Made by a program: the position numbers and the translations under genes
The notes under the pieces: generated by a model
What the model was told of the DNA's origin: nothing
What the model saw: only the letters and a program-made list of their open reading frames with translations
Databases searched by the model: none
Part shown: piece after piece, positions 12,488-22,200 of the stretch
Layout: each line of letters begins with the position of its first letter
Numbering within the stretch: the first letter of the stretch is position 1
IMG/VR virus record: IMGVR_UViG_3300024346_000211
Location: 1-38,115 of that record
Length of the DNA: 38,115 bases
Source of the DNA: a virus
Reading direction: 5' to 3' (one strand)

Positions 12488-13570
12488 TCAGTAGTCCCAG
12501 CGGACTCTAGGCCTACCCTTGCGGATGCCAAGGTGAACGAAGCCTTTAGCTGCGCCGTATCCAACGCTGTAGGGCCATTCACGATCCACCCATGCCTGGA
12601 CCGCGTTGATGTCTGCGCCGTCAACGTAGAAGTCCACAGCACCTACTCCCGGCGCGTCATAGAGGTGCTCGCTGTTGCTGGCGCCACCCACGGATCTGTT
12701 GATGGCCGGTGGCCGGTGGCCCGAGGTGATTGTGATGCGCTTGCCTCCAAACTGGACGCGCACCTTTTCCAAAAACGTCGCCAGCTCTGCAGCGGTGTCC
12801 ACCTGGTGCTGCGCCACGAAACGCCGGGCCGGCTCACCTAGGGCAAACTCGCCAAGGGTGAAGTGCTGCGACAGCTTGGTGCTAAACGGGTCGCTGGGCT
12901 TGACCTTGGCGGGGCGAGGTGGCGGCGGGGGTGGCTGCGTGCCAGTCCATAGGGCGCCTTCCGCGATGCGGCGCCGCTTGAGGCCGGCTTCGACGTTGGT
13001 GCCCGGATTGCGGTAGAGGAGCAAGGCAGCGGGCACTGCAGCCCAGTCCTTTTCGCGCAGCTCGCGGCTGATGGTTTCAAAGCCTGGCGCGCCATAGAAG
13101 CCGCTGCCAAGGTTGTAGGCGAAGCTGATCAGCGCGCACTTCTGATGATCGGCCATCTCGCCCCATGCGGGGATTGAGGCGCGCAGCTTTTCAGCAATGC
13201 GGTCCACCTCCTGGCGGAGCAGCATGTCCGCCTCGATAACGTTGATCTTGTCGCCCTGCTTGACCTTGCGGCCGTCGCTGTAGCGGGTGGTGCCATAGCC
13301 GATCGTTGCCACGTCCCAGCCGTGCAGCGGGTCGGCGTAGGCCTCAAGGTGGCAGCCCTCGAACTCCTTGATGATCTTCAGCGCTGCGGCCAGGTCGGAC
13401 TGCTTGCCGTCTTGGCTCCATGTTTGGAACCATGCCCGGTCGCGGCGCATGGCCACGGCATAGCCGTTTACCGCTAGATCCTGTTCCAGCATTTCAATCG
13501 CGGCCGACTGGTGCGGCAGTTTTCGATAGAAACGGAACAGCTGCTCTAACGTGATCGGTGCGGCGGTCAT
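12488..13570 (-). CDS. Two-domain endolysin: GH24 muramidase plus M15 peptidase
   Basis: A 360-residue lysis enzyme. Residues 1-57 form a small domain ('ITLEQLFRFYRKLPHQSAAIEML...AMRRDRAWFQTW') that I associate with cyanobacterial phage lysins. Residues 60-210 are a T4-lysozyme-type muramidase, with the catalytic triad equivalents Glu71, Asp80 and Thr89. A Pro-rich linker (about 212-225) leads to an M15-type peptidase, with 'SGHRPPAIN', 'SEH' (near 302), 'AVD' (near 313) and 'FVHLG' (near 346) supplying zinc ligands. It should cut both glycan and peptide bonds of peptidoglycan. No signal peptide is seen, so a holin is expected; candidates lie upstream. ATGA overlap with the previous gene. Confidence 0.88.
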   Translation of the reverse strand: MTAAPITLEQLFRFYRKLPHQSAAIEMLEQDLAVNGYAVAMRRDRAWFQTWSQDGKQSDLAAALKIIKEFEGCHLEAYADPLHGWDVATIGYGTTRYSDGRKVKQGDKINVIEADMLLRQEVDRIAEKLRASIPAWGEMADHQKCALISFAYNLGSGFYGAPGFETISRELREKDWAAVPAALLLYRNPGTNVEAGLKRRRIAEGALWTGTQPPPPPPRPAKVKPSDPFSTKLSQHFTLGEFALGEPARRFVAQHQVDTAAELATFLEKVRVQFGGKRITITSGHRPPAINRSVGGASNSEHLYDAPGVGAVDFYVDGADINAVQAWVDREWPYSVGYGAAKGFVHLGIRKGRPRVRWDY

Positions 13571-13848
13571 CGCTTGATGTTGCGGAGGGCAGCCTTGATG
13601 GGGTCGTAGAGGCCGAGCACGGCGCTCACTTGGGTGGCGGTAGCAATGTGGCCGAGCTTTTCTTCGATGGCGTCAGTTACGACAGCTTGCACCGCTAGTG
13701 GCTGGGCGTGATCTACCAACATAGATGGCAGCTCAATGTCGAGCTTGGCGAAGATTGCGGGCAGCTCTTTGCGGAGCGCACGATCCACCGCCAGCTTGAG
13801 CAGGGTGCGACCTAGATCTAGTGCAATGGTACGGAAGATGTTGGTCAT
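13567..13848 (-). CDS. Lysis-cassette protein of unknown role
   Basis: A 93-residue protein, helical throughout, with 'MTNIFRTIALDLGRTLLKLAVDRALRKEL' as an amphipathic N-terminal helix and a second helical half ending 'DPIKAALRNIKR'. No clear membrane span. It lies between the holin candidate and the endolysin, with ATGA overlaps on both sides, so a lysis-related or holin-regulating role is possible. The ATG at 13848 is preferred over one 33 bases upstream because it sits in the ATGA overlap. Confidence 0.55.
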   Translation of the reverse strand: MTNIFRTIALDLGRTLLKLAVDRALRKELPAIFAKLDIELPSMLVDHAQPLAVQAVVTDAIEEKLGHIATATQVSAVLGLYDPIKAALRNIKR

Positions 13849-14039
13849 TGCGGTGACTTGGTGAGGATGCCGCCAATCCAACCAGCGGCTGTACCTACCG
13901 CAGCATAGACAGCTGAAGACTGCGGATCACAGTTGGATGGCGTGCGAACACGGCAAACGGTAAGGTCGATACCGCCAATGGTGATGCCTGCTGCTAGCAG
14001 CCCCACTAAGCAGCGAAGTAGGTAGCTGCGTTCATTCAT
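13845..14039 (-). CDS. Putative holin (two membrane segments)
   Basis: A 64-residue protein with two hydrophobic segments, 'LLRCLVGLLAAGITIGGIDL' (about 7-26) and 'AVYAAVGTAAGWIGGILT' (about 43-60), separated by a polar loop. A small protein with two membrane spans immediately before an endolysin gene is the classic holin layout. It overlaps both neighbours by ATGA. Sequence alone cannot exclude another membrane role. Confidence 0.55.
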   Translation of the reverse strand: MNERSYLLRCLVGLLAAGITIGGIDLTVCRVRTPSNCDPQSSAVYAAVGTAAGWIGGILTKSPQ

Positions 14040-14275
14040 CTGCCTTCAAGCTTGCTGACGCGCTGCTCGACTGCGTTAAGGCGGGTATAGGTTTCGCGGC
14101 GGTCATCCTTTATGTCGACGTGCATTGCTTCTAGCTGTAAGGCAATGTGCTCCACTGCGGAAGTAAGGCGGATGACAGCATCACGCGCTTCATCGTTGCG
14201 CTTGCCGAAGCCCATCGCGCCCATCGCAGCCACGCTGATGGATGCTCCAGCGATAGCAGCGATGACCTCGATCAT
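14036..14275 (-). CDS. Membrane-coiled-coil protein, possible lysis accessory
   Basis: A 79-residue protein with an N-terminal hydrophobic helix ('IEVIAAIAGASISVAAMGAMGF', about 2-23) followed by a charged coiled coil ('ARDAVIRLTSAVEHIALQLEAM...RLNAVEQRVSKLEGR'). This resembles holin-associated or XhlA-like proteins and some spanin subunits, though no lipobox is seen. It opens the lysis cassette 16 bases after the last fibre gene. Confidence 0.5.
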   Translation of the reverse strand: MIEVIAAIAGASISVAAMGAMGFGKRNDEARDAVIRLTSAVEHIALQLEAMHVDIKDDRRETYTRLNAVEQRVSKLEGR

Positions 14276-14291
14276 GGTGTCATGCTAGCCG

Positions 14292-14963
14292 TTAAGCCCA
14301 CGACCCGACAGAAGTATTGGCGCCAGCGGCGCCGATGGGCCAGATAGCGAAAAAAGACCCTGCGACTGTGGAATAGGCGCCACCTGGCGCTGCGGATAAC
14401 TTGTACTGGGGGATAAACGTGCCGCCAGCGTCAATGCTTACCGTGCCGTGGTAAGTGTAACCATATTGAATTGTTGATAGAGTGGTCGCTGACGTAAGAT
14501 TTGCAATCGTTGCAATCGTAATGTGAGAAGCGCTTGTAGTGCCTGTGCCAACGGTTGGAGGAGCAACAGTAGCTCCAGTCACATAAGCAGTGTAGAAAAT
14601 ATTGTTAAGAGTGGCGGTGCCACCAAATAGTATCCCTAGTGTGTGGCTCGTCGTGCCCGCTGTTTTTGAAAGCAAAAAGTCAGCCGTAAAAGCGTAAACG
14701 GTGCCTGCCTGTAGCGTTACGCCAACATTAAACAGTGACTGCGCGGTAGAACTATTTGCCCCAGCAAAATTACTATTTAACCTATAAAACATCATTGACG
14801 GCGATACGCCGCGACTGGCTGGTGTGGAATAAAGCACGTTGCCGTCAAACTCGACAGCGCCGGCAGCTGCTGTCGTTAGGTTAGTGCCTGACTGCAGTTT
14901 TAGCGGCGCGTTTGACGTCGTGCCAGCAGGAAGGGCAATGGGCGTGAGAAAGTTACGGCTCAT
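14292..14963 (-). CDS. Fibre or baseplate surface protein
   Basis: A 223-residue Gly/Ala/Thr/Ser-rich beta protein, typical of a phage surface or receptor-binding component. It begins 'MSRNFLTPIALPAGTTSNAPL', similar in plan to the next gene upstream on the strand ('MARKFFTDLDLQ'), which suggests a shared attachment domain. The rest looks like a single jelly-roll-type domain. Placed last in the fibre cluster, just before lysis. One-base overlap (TGATG) with the upstream gene. Confidence 0.6.
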   Translation of the reverse strand: MSRNFLTPIALPAGTTSNAPLKLQSGTNLTTAAAGAVEFDGNVLYSTPASRGVSPSMMFYRLNSNFAGANSSTAQSLFNVGVTLQAGTVYAFTADFLLSKTAGTTSHTLGILFGGTATLNNIFYTAYVTGATVAPPTVGTGTTSASHITIATIANLTSATTLSTIQYGYTYHGTVSIDAGGTFIPQYKLSAAPGGAYSTVAGSFFAIWPIGAAGANTSVGSWA

Positions 14964-15754
14964 CAGCCAATCACCACTACGCGGTAGGCGTTAGACGTAG
15001 GAGCAGTGGCAAACACCACTGCCACAGTGTTTACGCCCGTGCGCTGTACATCCACTTCCACGTCGTCGTAGTCGCCTGAGTTAGGGAATACCCGCACAAT
15101 CACGTCTCTCGTATTCAAGTTGTGAGTCACGGTATAACTGGTGGCGCTGCCGTCACCAACGCTGCTGGATACTTTACGCAGACGGCCAGACCAGTTGGCC
15201 AACTTGAGTGGGGTGACGATGCGAGCGTCGTCGGTGCCGGTGTCGGTTTCGGCTTGCGTTGCCAGTTCAGCAATGCCTGCGGTGCTCTCGCTGGCGGCGG
15301 GTGCTGCAGTTCCAAAAGCAACCCAGCTGATCGAGCTGCTGCCGATGGTGCCGTTGATTTGATCTTGGCGCCATGTCGTAGCAGCGCTGGTGCCTTCCTC
15401 GACGGTGGTGACGGCTTGCTCCAGCTCGGCAAAAGTGCTTGCATCTAGCGAGCGGGTCATGGCGGTGCTAGCGCCGTTCCAGACGTAGATGCCGTTTTCG
15501 GATGCGGTGGATTGCGCTCGCACCAGCACCCGATCTTGGCTGGCCATCGTGATGCCATCAATAGTGGCGCCAGGGCTGCTCAGGTTGAGGTTTGACTGGG
15601 TGGAAACACGGCAACTGTCTTTCCATGCCAAGCCCTCTACTAGCGAGTCCACATAGGACTTGGATACAGCATCACCCGATGCGCTTGGTGATGGAACATT
15701 GATGACCTTTGACGTGCTTTGCAGGTCTAGGTCGGTAAAAAACTTTCGTGCCAT
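14963..15754 (-). CDS. Tail fibre protein
   Basis: A 263-residue fibre protein. The N-terminus ('MARKFFTDLDLQSTSKVINVPSP') is the presumed attachment part. The middle has 'DRVLVRAQSTASENGIYVW', a repeat type common in fibres. Then comes 'STAGIAELATQAETDTGTDDARIVTPLKLANW', a tail-fibre collar motif, and finally a small beta domain with 'YTVTHNLNTRDVIVRVF' and a typical C-terminal 'VVFATAPTSNAYRVVVIG'. It is probably a trimeric side fibre. The host receptor is unknown. Confidence 0.75.
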   Translation of the reverse strand: MARKFFTDLDLQSTSKVINVPSPSASGDAVSKSYVDSLVEGLAWKDSCRVSTQSNLNLSSPGATIDGITMASQDRVLVRAQSTASENGIYVWNGASTAMTRSLDASTFAELEQAVTTVEEGTSAATTWRQDQINGTIGSSSISWVAFGTAAPAASESTAGIAELATQAETDTGTDDARIVTPLKLANWSGRLRKVSSSVGDGSATSYTVTHNLNTRDVIVRVFPNSGDYDDVEVDVQRTGVNTVAVVFATAPTSNAYRVVVIG

Positions 15755-15755
15755 G

Positions 15756-16082
15756 TCAGATCAGACGGGCTAACCCAGCGGACGCTGGATTCAGTGTAAC
15801 AACAGTTTGGTTGACCGATGGATGCGTCACATCTCCGTCAATTTCCTGACTACCAGCATCAAGCAGCTCAACTGATGGCCTATAACCAAGGTTATGGTTG
15901 ATAGTCCATGTAGTTGCGGGTGAAGCCTGCTCAAAAACAAACGCAGCTCCACCTGCCGGCCCTTGCGGACCTTGAGTAACTGCTGTAACAGTGCTAGTAA
16001 CAGGAACCGTGACAATCGTGCTGCTGCCGTTTTCAGTAACGGTGACAGTGTTGGTTACGGCGCTGACGTTTACGGTAGTCAT
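15756..16082 (-). CDS. Small fibre-associated protein with collagen-like motif
   Basis: A 108-residue beta protein. The N-terminal 35 residues are Val/Thr-rich alternating strands. They are followed by a short collagen-like 'GPQGPAG' and a C-terminal domain 'TTWTINHNLGYRPSVELLDAGSQEIDGD', found in many phage fibre tips. It starts in an ATGA overlap with the upstream gene and ends one base before the next. Probably part of the fibre or tail tip. Confidence 0.65.
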   Translation of the reverse strand: MTTVNVSAVTNTVTVTENGSSTIVTVPVTSTVTAVTQGPQGPAGGAAFVFEQASPATTWTINHNLGYRPSVELLDAGSQEIDGDVTHPSVNQTVVTLNPASAGLARLI

Positions 16083-16417
16083 GCAGTGTAACCCTCGGAC
16101 ACATAGATAGTGCCTTCAAGGTAATACTCCTTTAGGCCGGAAGGGTTGGTTAACAGTACGTCGTAATATGCTTCATCAGGAAATATAGTTGTTTGTTCGT
16201 CTGTCAGAGCGATGGCGATGGTGCCAGTCGCGCGGTTTGTGTAGGTAACCGTGAAATCGGCGTATTTCGTCGTGCGGGCTTGGTTCCAGGCTTGTGCGGC
16301 GACGATCCAGCCGGTTAAGTTGATTGCTGCGTCAGTGCTGTCTTTGAACTGCAGCGTGATGCTGTAGTCCGCCCGGCGTTGCAGGCTGATATTGTAGATG
16401 CCGGGTGAGATGGCCAT
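16079..16417 (-). CDS. Baseplate/fibre accessory protein (BppU-like domain)
   Basis: A 112-residue beta protein, 'PGIYNISLQRRADYSITLQFKDSTDAAINLTGW', reminiscent of the upper-baseplate (BppU-like) N-terminal domain and similar small proteins in phage fibre clusters. The C-terminus 'AYYDVLLTNPSGLKEYYLEGTIYVSEG' completes a likely beta sandwich. The role in fibre attachment is inferred from fold pattern and position. Confidence 0.55.
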   Translation of the reverse strand: MAISPGIYNISLQRRADYSITLQFKDSTDAAINLTGWIVAAQAWNQARTTKYADFTVTYTNRATGTIAIALTDEQTTIFPDEAYYDVLLTNPSGLKEYYLEGTIYVSEGYTA

Positions 16418-16434
16418 GGTGCCAGTCTACCTAC

Positions 16435-16755
16435 TTACCTTGGCCACGGCATACCTTGAGCCGTGGTCGGTGTGCGCTGCTGGTCAATCTGCGCTTGTAG
16501 GGCAGCTTCAATCTCGGTGACCTTCTCGGCGCCACCAAGCTTGTCCTGCACCCAGCCGATGACGATCTCGGGGGTGAGGTCAGCGTAAGGGATGACGTCA
16601 CCTTCAGGCTGCTCCAGGCCGATGGAGCCGTAGGCAGAGCTGGCGTAGGTGCCGTCGCTTGCGGCCACGGTGTAATGGACCGTGAACACAATGCCGTCAG
16701 CGGTGTGGCGTTCCATCTGGGCAACGCCCCAGGTGTAGTCAGTGGTGGTAGTCAT
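16435..16755 (-). CDS. Small phage structural-region protein, unknown
   Basis: A 106-residue protein. The first half ('YTWGVAQMERHTADGIVFTVHYTVAASDGTYASSAYGSIGL') is beta-rich. The second is helical with 'ADLTPEIVIGWVQDKLGG' and 'EIEAALQAQIDQQ'. Such proteins are common in tail-fibre regions of podo- and siphoviruses, including cyanophages. No function known. It ends 17 bases before the next gene. Confidence 0.6.
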   Translation of the reverse strand: MTTTTDYTWGVAQMERHTADGIVFTVHYTVAASDGTYASSAYGSIGLEQPEGDVIPYADLTPEIVIGWVQDKLGGAEKVTEIEAALQAQIDQQRTPTTAQGMPWPR

Positions 16756-16798
16756 GGGCTAGGCGGGGGTAGGTAAATTGTAGCTGGGACTAGCGTGT

Positions 16799-17857
16799 TT
16801 AGTAAGTGATCATTAAGGTGCCGTCCGACTTGCGGTAGACATCACCAGCGACAAGGCCGCCAGCTAGTGCGGCAGTGTTGTCGGCGTAGGTAGCAACGTT
16901 TGAGAAATTAATCGTGCCGTTGCTCTTAATCCTCATCCGCTCTGTAGGACTAGCCGCGCCGTCTGCCGTAGTGGAGAACACTAATCTCGACGGAAGATCA
17001 TTCGCTCCAGGGGTGCCATCTACCTCACATTGAATACGCGCACCTTCAACAAGCTCCGAGCCATCAGCGCCTTGGAAAGAAACAGCACCAAGCAGATCAT
17101 TATTCGATACCACTGTTGCGCTGCCTGCTGCAGTTCCCCTGCTTTTCCCAAGAACAAAAATCGACTGCGCGTCGTCATTGCTGTTATGAACCAGAGACAA
17201 AGCTCGTGCGCTATTTCCCGTCGTTTCCAACTGAACAGTTGGAGTAATACCTACGTTATTGAATAAATTGCTACGCGCAGAAGACGTGCCAACTAAGAGC
17301 CTGCCCGAGCCGTCGATGCGGAGGCGTTCGGCATAGCTGGCGCTTGAATCAGTAAATCGTAAAGCAGATAAGTATCCTATTTGAGCGCCATTACTGTCTA
17401 CAGTAAATAAAAAACTTCGGTTAGTTGAACTGTACGCCGTCCACATTGTTAGGCTTGGGTTATAAATGCCATTACCTTGGCGACCGATCTGAACATCCGT
17501 ATTAGCTACATCGCTATAAAAACGTGCCGTAGACCCATAAACATCTAGCGTCGCGCCAGGGCTCGTAGTGCCAATCCCTACGTTGCCCGAGCTGTCGATG
17601 CGCATAGCCTCGACACCACCTTCAACAAATGCCAGCGTGTCTGCACTAGGGCTGTAGATGCCGGTGTTGGCATCGCTTTCAAAGGCGATACTGGGTGCAG
17701 CGGCAGTGCCATCAGGCATCCCGCGCATCAGTTCCTCGATGGTGATGCGTTTGTTCTTGGTGGCCGCCGCCGCTTCGCTGATGTCAACGATAGGCAAAAA
17801 GTCACCCGACGCTGGTGTAGTCAGTGCTGTCAGGTCTGAAATCTTACGGTCAGCCAT
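16799..17857 (-). CDS. Tail fibre protein with repeat modules
   Basis: A 352-residue fibre protein. The N-terminus 'MADRKISDLTALTTPASGDFLPIVDISE' is a common attachment domain in fibres. It continues with 'SDANTGIYSPSADTLAF', 'GNVGIGTTSPGATLDV' and two 'LRIDGSGRLLVGTSSA'-like repeats, typical of cyanophage and environmental phage fibres. The end, 'ADNTAALAGGLVAGDVYRKSDGTLMITY', is a small tip domain. No S74 peptidase-type chaperone is visible at the C-terminus. It shares a repeat module with the fibre gene at 18311. Confidence 0.78.
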   Translation of the reverse strand: MADRKISDLTALTTPASGDFLPIVDISEAAAATKNKRITIEELMRGMPDGTAAAPSIAFESDANTGIYSPSADTLAFVEGGVEAMRIDSSGNVGIGTTSPGATLDVYGSTARFYSDVANTDVQIGRQGNGIYNPSLTMWTAYSSTNRSFLFTVDSNGAQIGYLSALRFTDSSASYAERLRIDGSGRLLVGTSSARSNLFNNVGITPTVQLETTGNSARALSLVHNSNDDAQSIFVLGKSRGTAAGSATVVSNNDLLGAVSFQGADGSELVEGARIQCEVDGTPGANDLPSRLVFSTTADGAASPTERMRIKSNGTINFSNVATYADNTAALAGGLVAGDVYRKSDGTLMITY

Positions 17858-17887
17858 GGCTTGTGTTGTGGTGGGTACTGGCGTTGA

Positions 17888-18304
17888 CTACGCGCCTTCA
17901 AGGGCTAACTTGATCTCATCCGTAGTTTCAGCCACATTGATTGCATCTTGAATCAAGGCGTACTTTTCACGGATTGACTGACGTGATGTCTCAGCTTCTA
18001 CAGCGCTGACGCCGGGGATTTGTTTAACGATGATTTCGTCAAAAGGATGGAACTCCTCAGCACGTTTGGCGCGGCGGGTGTCATGGCCAATCGCTTTGCA
18101 CTGGCCAAGGTCGTGCTCGATGCAGTCGTTACCGATCACCCATGCATTGCGGAAGGTGCGGTCGCTGGGGACATCAGCAGCGTCGATGATCATGTACGAA
18201 ACGCCGGGTGGCACATCCTTTAGCGCTAGCTCAACGGAGCCGGCTGGGATGATGACGGCAACACCGCCGGATTCGGCTTGAAAAATAATGCGTTGAGTGG
18301 TCAT
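17888..18304 (-). CDS. Tail-fibre region protein ('PSDRTFRNAW' family)
   Basis: A 138-residue protein with a beta N-terminal part ('IIFQAESGGVAVIIPAG'), the widespread phage motif 'IIDAADVPSDRTFRNAWVI', then a basic helical stretch ('AKAIGHDTRRAKRAEEF'-like) and a C-terminal helical domain. Proteins with this motif lie next to fibre genes and may be assembly helpers or minor tail parts. The exact role is unknown. Confidence 0.6.
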   Translation of the reverse strand: MTTQRIIFQAESGGVAVIIPAGSVELALKDVPPGVSYMIIDAADVPSDRTFRNAWVIGNDCIEHDLGQCKAIGHDTRRAKRAEEFHPFDEIIVKQIPGVSAVEAETSRQSIREKYALIQDAINVAETTDEIKLALEGA

Positions 18305-18310
18305 GGCAGG

Positions 18311-19255
18311 TTAGCGGAAGATGGAAACGGAAACGTCATTGAAGTCTGTAACTGTTCCGCTAGATCCAGCTCCAGTGCCGATGCGAACAGCTGAAGATGT
18401 TTTGGTCGTAGCGGCTGAGCTAGTGCTTGCAGATTGTACGTTTAACACTGCTTGAATGTTGGCCACCCCGTAGGAGTTAAGCACTCCAACAATTGAATAA
18501 TTTGCATCCGCCAACGCCGTCGTGAAGTTCACCGTATAATCACCCACACCATTGTCAGTAATCGAGCTGACATTACCACTTGCCCGGATCGCTACCGTGC
18601 CGGTGCCGTTGAAGTTCACCCAGGCGCGGCATCCATATGCCACAGCAGCGGAGCCGTAGCCGGAGTTAAATGAAAAGTCGCCAGAGCTTGATACCCTTAT
18701 CCGCTCCGTGCCCGCTGTCGATGCCGCAAGTGTGTCTGCTGCTGGGCTCCAAAATCCAGTGTTGAGATCACCAGTGAACGTCAGCGACGGGGTGCCGACT
18801 GCTCCAAGGGGGACATCAACTGCCAGCGTTGAGCTAACTGCGGTGGTGCTGACGGCTAAGCGGCTAGTCCCGCCCGTGGTGATTGCTAGTTGATCCGCTC
18901 CGGGTGAGACCAATCCTGTGTTAAGGTCGCCTGATACGGCAATGCCTGGCAGTGCTGCAGTGCCTGCTGTGACGGCCAGCACACCCGTCATGGTGCCGCC
19001 AGCCAATGACAGCAGCCCAAGGTTGGTGCTTGCCAGTGTGCCAACAGTTACCCATGCGCTGTTGGCCGCATTGCGGATTTTGAGCAGCCCTGTCGTCGTA
19101 TCTGCCCACGTCATGTAGGCAACGGTTTCAGGTGGCGACGTGGCGCTACTGTTTTGCGAAAACAGCGCCAGCATGGCATCGTTCAGGTCAGCGCGGACTG
19201 CTGAACCACTGCCGTTTGGAATTATGTCTGTACCTATCCAGTCGTATGTGGGCAT
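18311..19255 (-). CDS. Tail fibre protein with internal repeats
   Basis: A 314-residue fibre. The N-terminal part ('MPTYDWIGTDIIPNGSGSAVRADLNDAM') and 'TWADTTTGLLKIRNAANSAWVTVG' are common fibre modules. Two internal repeats, 'GDLNTGLVSPGADQLAITTGGTSRL' spread over about residues 109-135 and 'GDLNTGFWSPAADTLAASTAGTERI' over about 161-187, share most residues. The C-terminal domain 'CRAWVNFNGTGTVAIRASGNVSSITDNGVGDYTVNFTTAL' is a known tip type in environmental phages. It lies 3 bases after the gpJ-like gene. Confidence 0.78.
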   Translation of the reverse strand: MPTYDWIGTDIIPNGSGSAVRADLNDAMLALFSQNSSATSPPETVAYMTWADTTTGLLKIRNAANSAWVTVGTLASTNLGLLSLAGGTMTGVLAVTAGTAALPGIAVSGDLNTGLVSPGADQLAITTGGTSRLAVSTTAVSSTLAVDVPLGAVGTPSLTFTGDLNTGFWSPAADTLAASTAGTERIRVSSSGDFSFNSGYGSAAVAYGCRAWVNFNGTGTVAIRASGNVSSITDNGVGDYTVNFTTALADANYSIVGVLNSYGVANIQAVLNVQSASTSSAATTKTSSAVRIGTGAGSSGTVTDFNDVSVSIFR

Positions 19256-19258
19256 GGA

Positions 19259-22200
19259 TTACGAGCCTTTGCCATATCCTACAGCCGACCACGCAAAAAG
19301 ACGATCCACTGCGGTGCCACCGCTATTGCGGAAGGTCACGTCAAACCCGCTGCTGCTGACGTTGGTCACGTTGAAATAGTCACCAGATTGCAGGTTTTGA
19401 GCTGTAATACCAATAGATGGCAAGATGCTGTTAACGCCGCCAAGCACTGCCGAGCCAGTCCAGAAGGGACTGCCAAAAGCAATGCTCTTGGTAGCAGCTC
19501 CGCTTTGCTCCGCCAGCACTGAGCTTTCAATACGACGCTGGAACGATGCCTTGTAGCCCAGCTCATAGCAGGCAAAAGCCTGGGACAATGTGAAAGCAGT
19601 GGCATCCAGCTTGAACTCAAATGCCCGTGCCGTAAATGTGCCGTTACCAAATTCTTGGTAGTCGCTCCATGTTGGTGAGGCAGTTGGGTTGTCGTCGGTG
19701 GTGCGTACGCAGACCTTGGAGTTGACCTGATCCGCTACAGCGCCTTCAAAATCCACCCATGTATCAATGAGGTCGGTGCGTTCGTCAATTAGATCGGATG
19801 GGTAAAACCCACCGGCAATAAGATGACGCCGTAGATCCAGTGAATACTTAGCGCCAAGGTCCAGCACTTCGGTGAACACATAGTTGCCAGTGGCGGCAAT
19901 ATCGCCGTAGTAGTCAAGATCCAGCAGCAGGTCTAGATCGGTAATGGTGTCAAATAATGTTGAGCCACCCAGCGTAATGGCGTCGTACTCAGTGCTGTAA
20001 AACAGGTTGGTGAACTCACCTTGAAATGGAGGGTCAGTGGTGTCCTCGCGTTTGTCCAGCACTAAAAACGCACTAAGGGGATCAGGTAGGCCAACAACGA
20101 CGCTGGCCTCGCCAATGCTTTGCTTACCGCTGCTATCTTCAAACTTGACGATGTACTCGCCTTCAACCATCGGCACAATCGCCTCAGTGCTGTATCCAGG
20201 CACTGCAGGGATTAAATCCTGCGAGTTGGTCCAAGAGCCGGTGCCGTCTGCAATGCTGGTATGGCGGATGTGAACGCGACCGCCTACTTTTACATCGAGA
20301 TCGGTTGCGGCATCCCACCGCAGACGTGCTGAGTTGGCGCTGATTTGTTCAATTGTCAGATTTCCTACATTGGCGGGCTCAGCTAATTTGCCCCGTGCTG
20401 ATACATCAAGGCGGGCTGGTTCTGCCGATAGGCGCAATCCAGCATTAACACCATAAATCAATACTTCATAGTCACCTGGCGTCGTGTCATATATGACGTA
20501 CTCCTGTGTGGTGACGTAGCTTTGCGCCCAGTTACCATTTGCTCTGCGCCATTTTACAATATATTGCACCGCATTAGTGCGGCCATCATCGTCTATGGAT
20601 GCCAACCAGCTAATGATTAGTTTGGACAGTACCTGCCCAGACTCTTCGTACAGCACCTCCACAAATGTCGGTGCTCGCGGCGCAGTTGCTGGTTTGTTCA
20701 GGTCGGTGATGTCACGCTGCTCTAGTGCTGTGCCACGCTCGATGTAGTCGTATTTACTAGCGTTATAGGCAATAGCGCTGATGGCATAGTTGCTGCCGTC
20801 TTGCTCCGCGACGCTGAGCACTCGCCATGTTGAGGTTTGGATGTTGCTGGTTTGATAGATCCAAACGGTATTAACGTTAGGCGTTGCAGAGAACGCTGCG
20901 CTGACGGTAATGACATTACCAACAATGGTTGAGATAGAGCGAGTTTCAACGCTGCCATCTGGCATGATTACAGATAGATCAGCGCCCGCAGCGGTGAGGC
21001 CGGTGGCATCATCTGCTGTGATAGCAGTGGTTGTTGCAGCGGAAATGCGGCCACCACGACGGGCGCCAGTCTTGACAGGATCTGCTACTTCAATGATTTG
21101 TCCTGGTCTGACCACCACGCCGGCATCAATCGAGGCGGTAAAGCTGATAATCTCACCTTCGTAGCGGTTCGAGTAGAGAAGCCATTCACCAATGCGATAC
21201 GCTTGCCCGCGACTGGTACAGGCGAAAGCACTAATTTCAGTTTTTACAACGCCGTAGTTGGCAATGCCTTCTGCGTCTTCGACTGCTTCGTATGCAATAT
21301 CACGACTGTTGAGATCTAGGTAACTAACGATACAAACCGTGGGGCGCGTTTTGCGGCTAGCGCCTTGGTAACTGAAACCCTCTTCGGTAATATTTGCCAG
21401 CGTAAACAAGTAAGCGGTATCAGCAGGTTTATCTTGGCTGATGGTTAATGCGCCAGTGCTCCAATACGGCATTACCCGCATAATGGAACACATATCGTTG
21501 ATAAGTTTGTACGCTTCTTCTGCTGTTTGGATGTTGACGTTACAACTAAAGCGCGGCTCTTCTCCGCCAAAACCATCGGGCACCAACGCTGATGCGTATT
21601 TGCTAGCGGCAAAAAATGCAAACTTGTCTAGCTTGCTGGCATTACCATTAAAGCTAATCTTTTCCGCATCAGTAAGGATATGGTCACCAAAGCCGTAGCG
21701 AGTCGATGTGAGCAAGTCCCACAAGATCCATGCTGGGTCGCTGCACCACTGCGCTGATGCAAATGTGCCACTCCATATAAAATCATCGGGATAGATAATG
21801 CGTCCGTTGGTTTGATCGACGGTGACGCCATTAGGGATACGCACCTTGATGCCACGAATCAAGTAAGACCTTGTTGGGATGCTGCTGAACTGCTCAGCAT
21901 CAATGCGCGTCCACACCAAGGCGCTGTTGGGGTAGCGCAACTTGGCGTATATGATTTCGGTGTAGCTACTCCAGTTAAAAGCGTTGGCAACTTTTGGATC
22001 TGTGCTGTCTGGTCTGTCCCGCTCTATTTTTATGGTGAGTGGATAAACAGGCGCAAGATTGATTAGGTAGTCGCGTTGATATGCGTCGCCGGTACGGCCG
22101 TCAATGGTATCGGTTATGGCTAGGTTGTCGCCGCCGCCGTTGTAGTTGACGTAAATACGCAGACCGACTTGAGATCCCAGTATGTCGCCTTGATTAGTAA

